Origin: Tanytarsus gracilentus
Lineage: Eukaryota > Arthropoda > Insecta > Diptera > Chironomidae
Direction of reading: 5' to 3'
NCBI GenBank assembly: GCA_038502055.1
Contig: JAXRKN010000037.1
Location: 3,162,001-3,226,000 of the forward strand
Length of the DNA stretch: 64,000 bases
Shown here: piece after piece, positions 62,826 through 64,000 of the stretch
Position numbering within the stretch: the first letter of the stretch is position 1
Layout: each line of letters opens with the position of its first letter
Notes under the pieces: model-generated
Databases searched by the model: none
What the model was told of the DNA's origin: nothing
What the model saw: the letters and a program-made list of their open reading frames with translations, nothing else
Translations under genes and position numbers: made by a program

Positions 62826-64000
62826 TTTCAAATCTAAGTAATCAAAAAATTTAAATAATTTAAAAAAAAGCTTTTTTGATTAAAGAAAGCTTTGACGAGC
62901 TTTATATAAAAACGAGCTTTCTTAAAATAATCAATCCGTTCTACCAGGACAACTAAAGCTCACAATAAAACCCATTAAATAGTTTTCATTGCTGAAATTG
63001 CAAACTGCCAACTTATAATAATAATCGTGATACACATTTATAGTGGAAAGGTGTCTCAAAATTGTGAAATAATATCCAAAATGGTAACTACTTAGGTACG
63101 GAAGTAATTGCTACTTTATGCCTCTCTCACTGTGTCTGTTTCATGTGAAGTTCAATGGCAGTTCATGTCTGAGCTCAAATTGATTTCAATCGGAAAGTGA
63201 ATTGCTTTGGGGTATGGTAATAAATGCGGTAAATTTGTCAAAATATTTTCAATTGAAACTACAATTACCACACATGGCTCTAATCACATGATAGGTGAGT
63301 CATAAATTTTATTTTTCTCTTATTCGCTTGCGCTGTGGTCATTGGTCATTGCACAATTTGACAAATTGACGTTGCTTTAATAATCTTCGCACTCTCCCAT
63401 CGGTCGGCCAACGACGACGATCAACGCATAGCATATAAAGAATGGTGAAATCCGCATACAATGTGCCTGTGTGACTGCATCGAATTAATCAATTGCGAAC
63501 CGCAAAGAGAAAAAAGATAAGGCATAGATTAGCTGCAAAATTGAATGAATTCATCTTCTTCCATATATACATTCAGTTGACTAATCAATTTGCAAATGTA
63601 ATTTCTGCTATTTTATAGTCAGTGCTGTGCACTCGACAGTGCCAAGTGCAATGCATCAATTTTATTTTCCTCTCGCGCTTTTTTTTCGACCGCCAATTCG
63701 ATTCCAATGAGCGTTTTTTTCCTCAATCGACCCAAACATGGTCTGACGTATGTGCCTTAAAGAGAAATGGCAAAATATTTTTATTATGATTTCGCGGAAA
63801 CCGATAACAACAACAATCTCGACCGAGAATTAAATTGAAAATTGTTGTTGCTTCTGGAAACATTTCGTTTGACTGCTGTTCAACTTTTTTTTTACGCGAA
63901 GCACCAAATAAAGAGAGCGATTGGTATGATGGGCATTGTGTGTATGTATCATTTTGCAATTATTATTATTTTCATCAATTTTGGACGTCGTCCTCATCGA

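Larger units (their letters stand above)
58214..64000. other. Distal upstream or intergenic region
   Basis: AT-rich with no convincing coding exon. It contains (GA)15 at 59551-59580, a small inverted repeat at 62788-62825, and a diverged AT-rich tandem duplication near 61330-61410. It may carry distal grh enhancers or non-coding first exons, but the sequence alone does not show this. Confidence 0.5.

Overview
The window is AT-rich animal nuclear DNA, very probably from a dipteran insect. The evidence is spliced genes with GT-AG introns as short as 53-62 nt, and protein segments that closely match the insect transcription factor Grainyhead. I see no bacterial, viral or transposase gene. Assignment to a non-drosophilid (possibly nematoceran) fly is inference from base composition and gene structure only.

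Layout. At the left end, on the plus strand, lies a three-exon RNF11 orthologue (610-1732; 154 aa, RING-H2 E3 ligase adaptor). Next, on the minus strand, is a tiny cysteine-rich gene (3302-3564) with a 53-nt intron and its own AATAAA. The rest of the window up to about 55.1 kb is one gene on the minus strand: grainyhead (grh), 17 coding exons spread over 49 kb. Every splice junction keeps the reading frame, and the exons add up to 2547 nt (848 aa plus stop). In transcription order the protein has an N-terminal activation segment like that of vertebrate GRHL proteins (exons 1-2), a linker with a sumoylation-type VKRE motif (exon 3), Ser/Pro/Tyr-rich segments that can be skipped in frame (exons 4-6), a linker (exon 7), the CP2-type DNA-binding domain (exons 8-13), and the C-terminal dimerisation domain (exons 15-17). 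RNF11 and grh converge tail to tail, with the cysteine-rich gene between them.

The grh introns (62 nt to 8.2 kb) and the roughly 9 kb upstream of exon 1 contain no recognisable large gene. They hold microsatellites, one long inverted repeat that looks like a MITE, local excesses of CATAAA/TTTATG (the posterior Hox/Caudal-type core), GAGA tracts, and a few very small candidate ORFs with signal peptides. Grainyhead is a master regulator of epidermal barrier genes and neuroblast timing, so large regulatory introns are expected.

I found no clear new multi-gene system. The items most worth checking are the compact candidate micro-gene at 8214-8445, the 189-bp inverted repeat at 11863-12051, the CATAAA clusters, the predicted first grh exon at 54988-55076, and the loss of the PY motif in RNF11.
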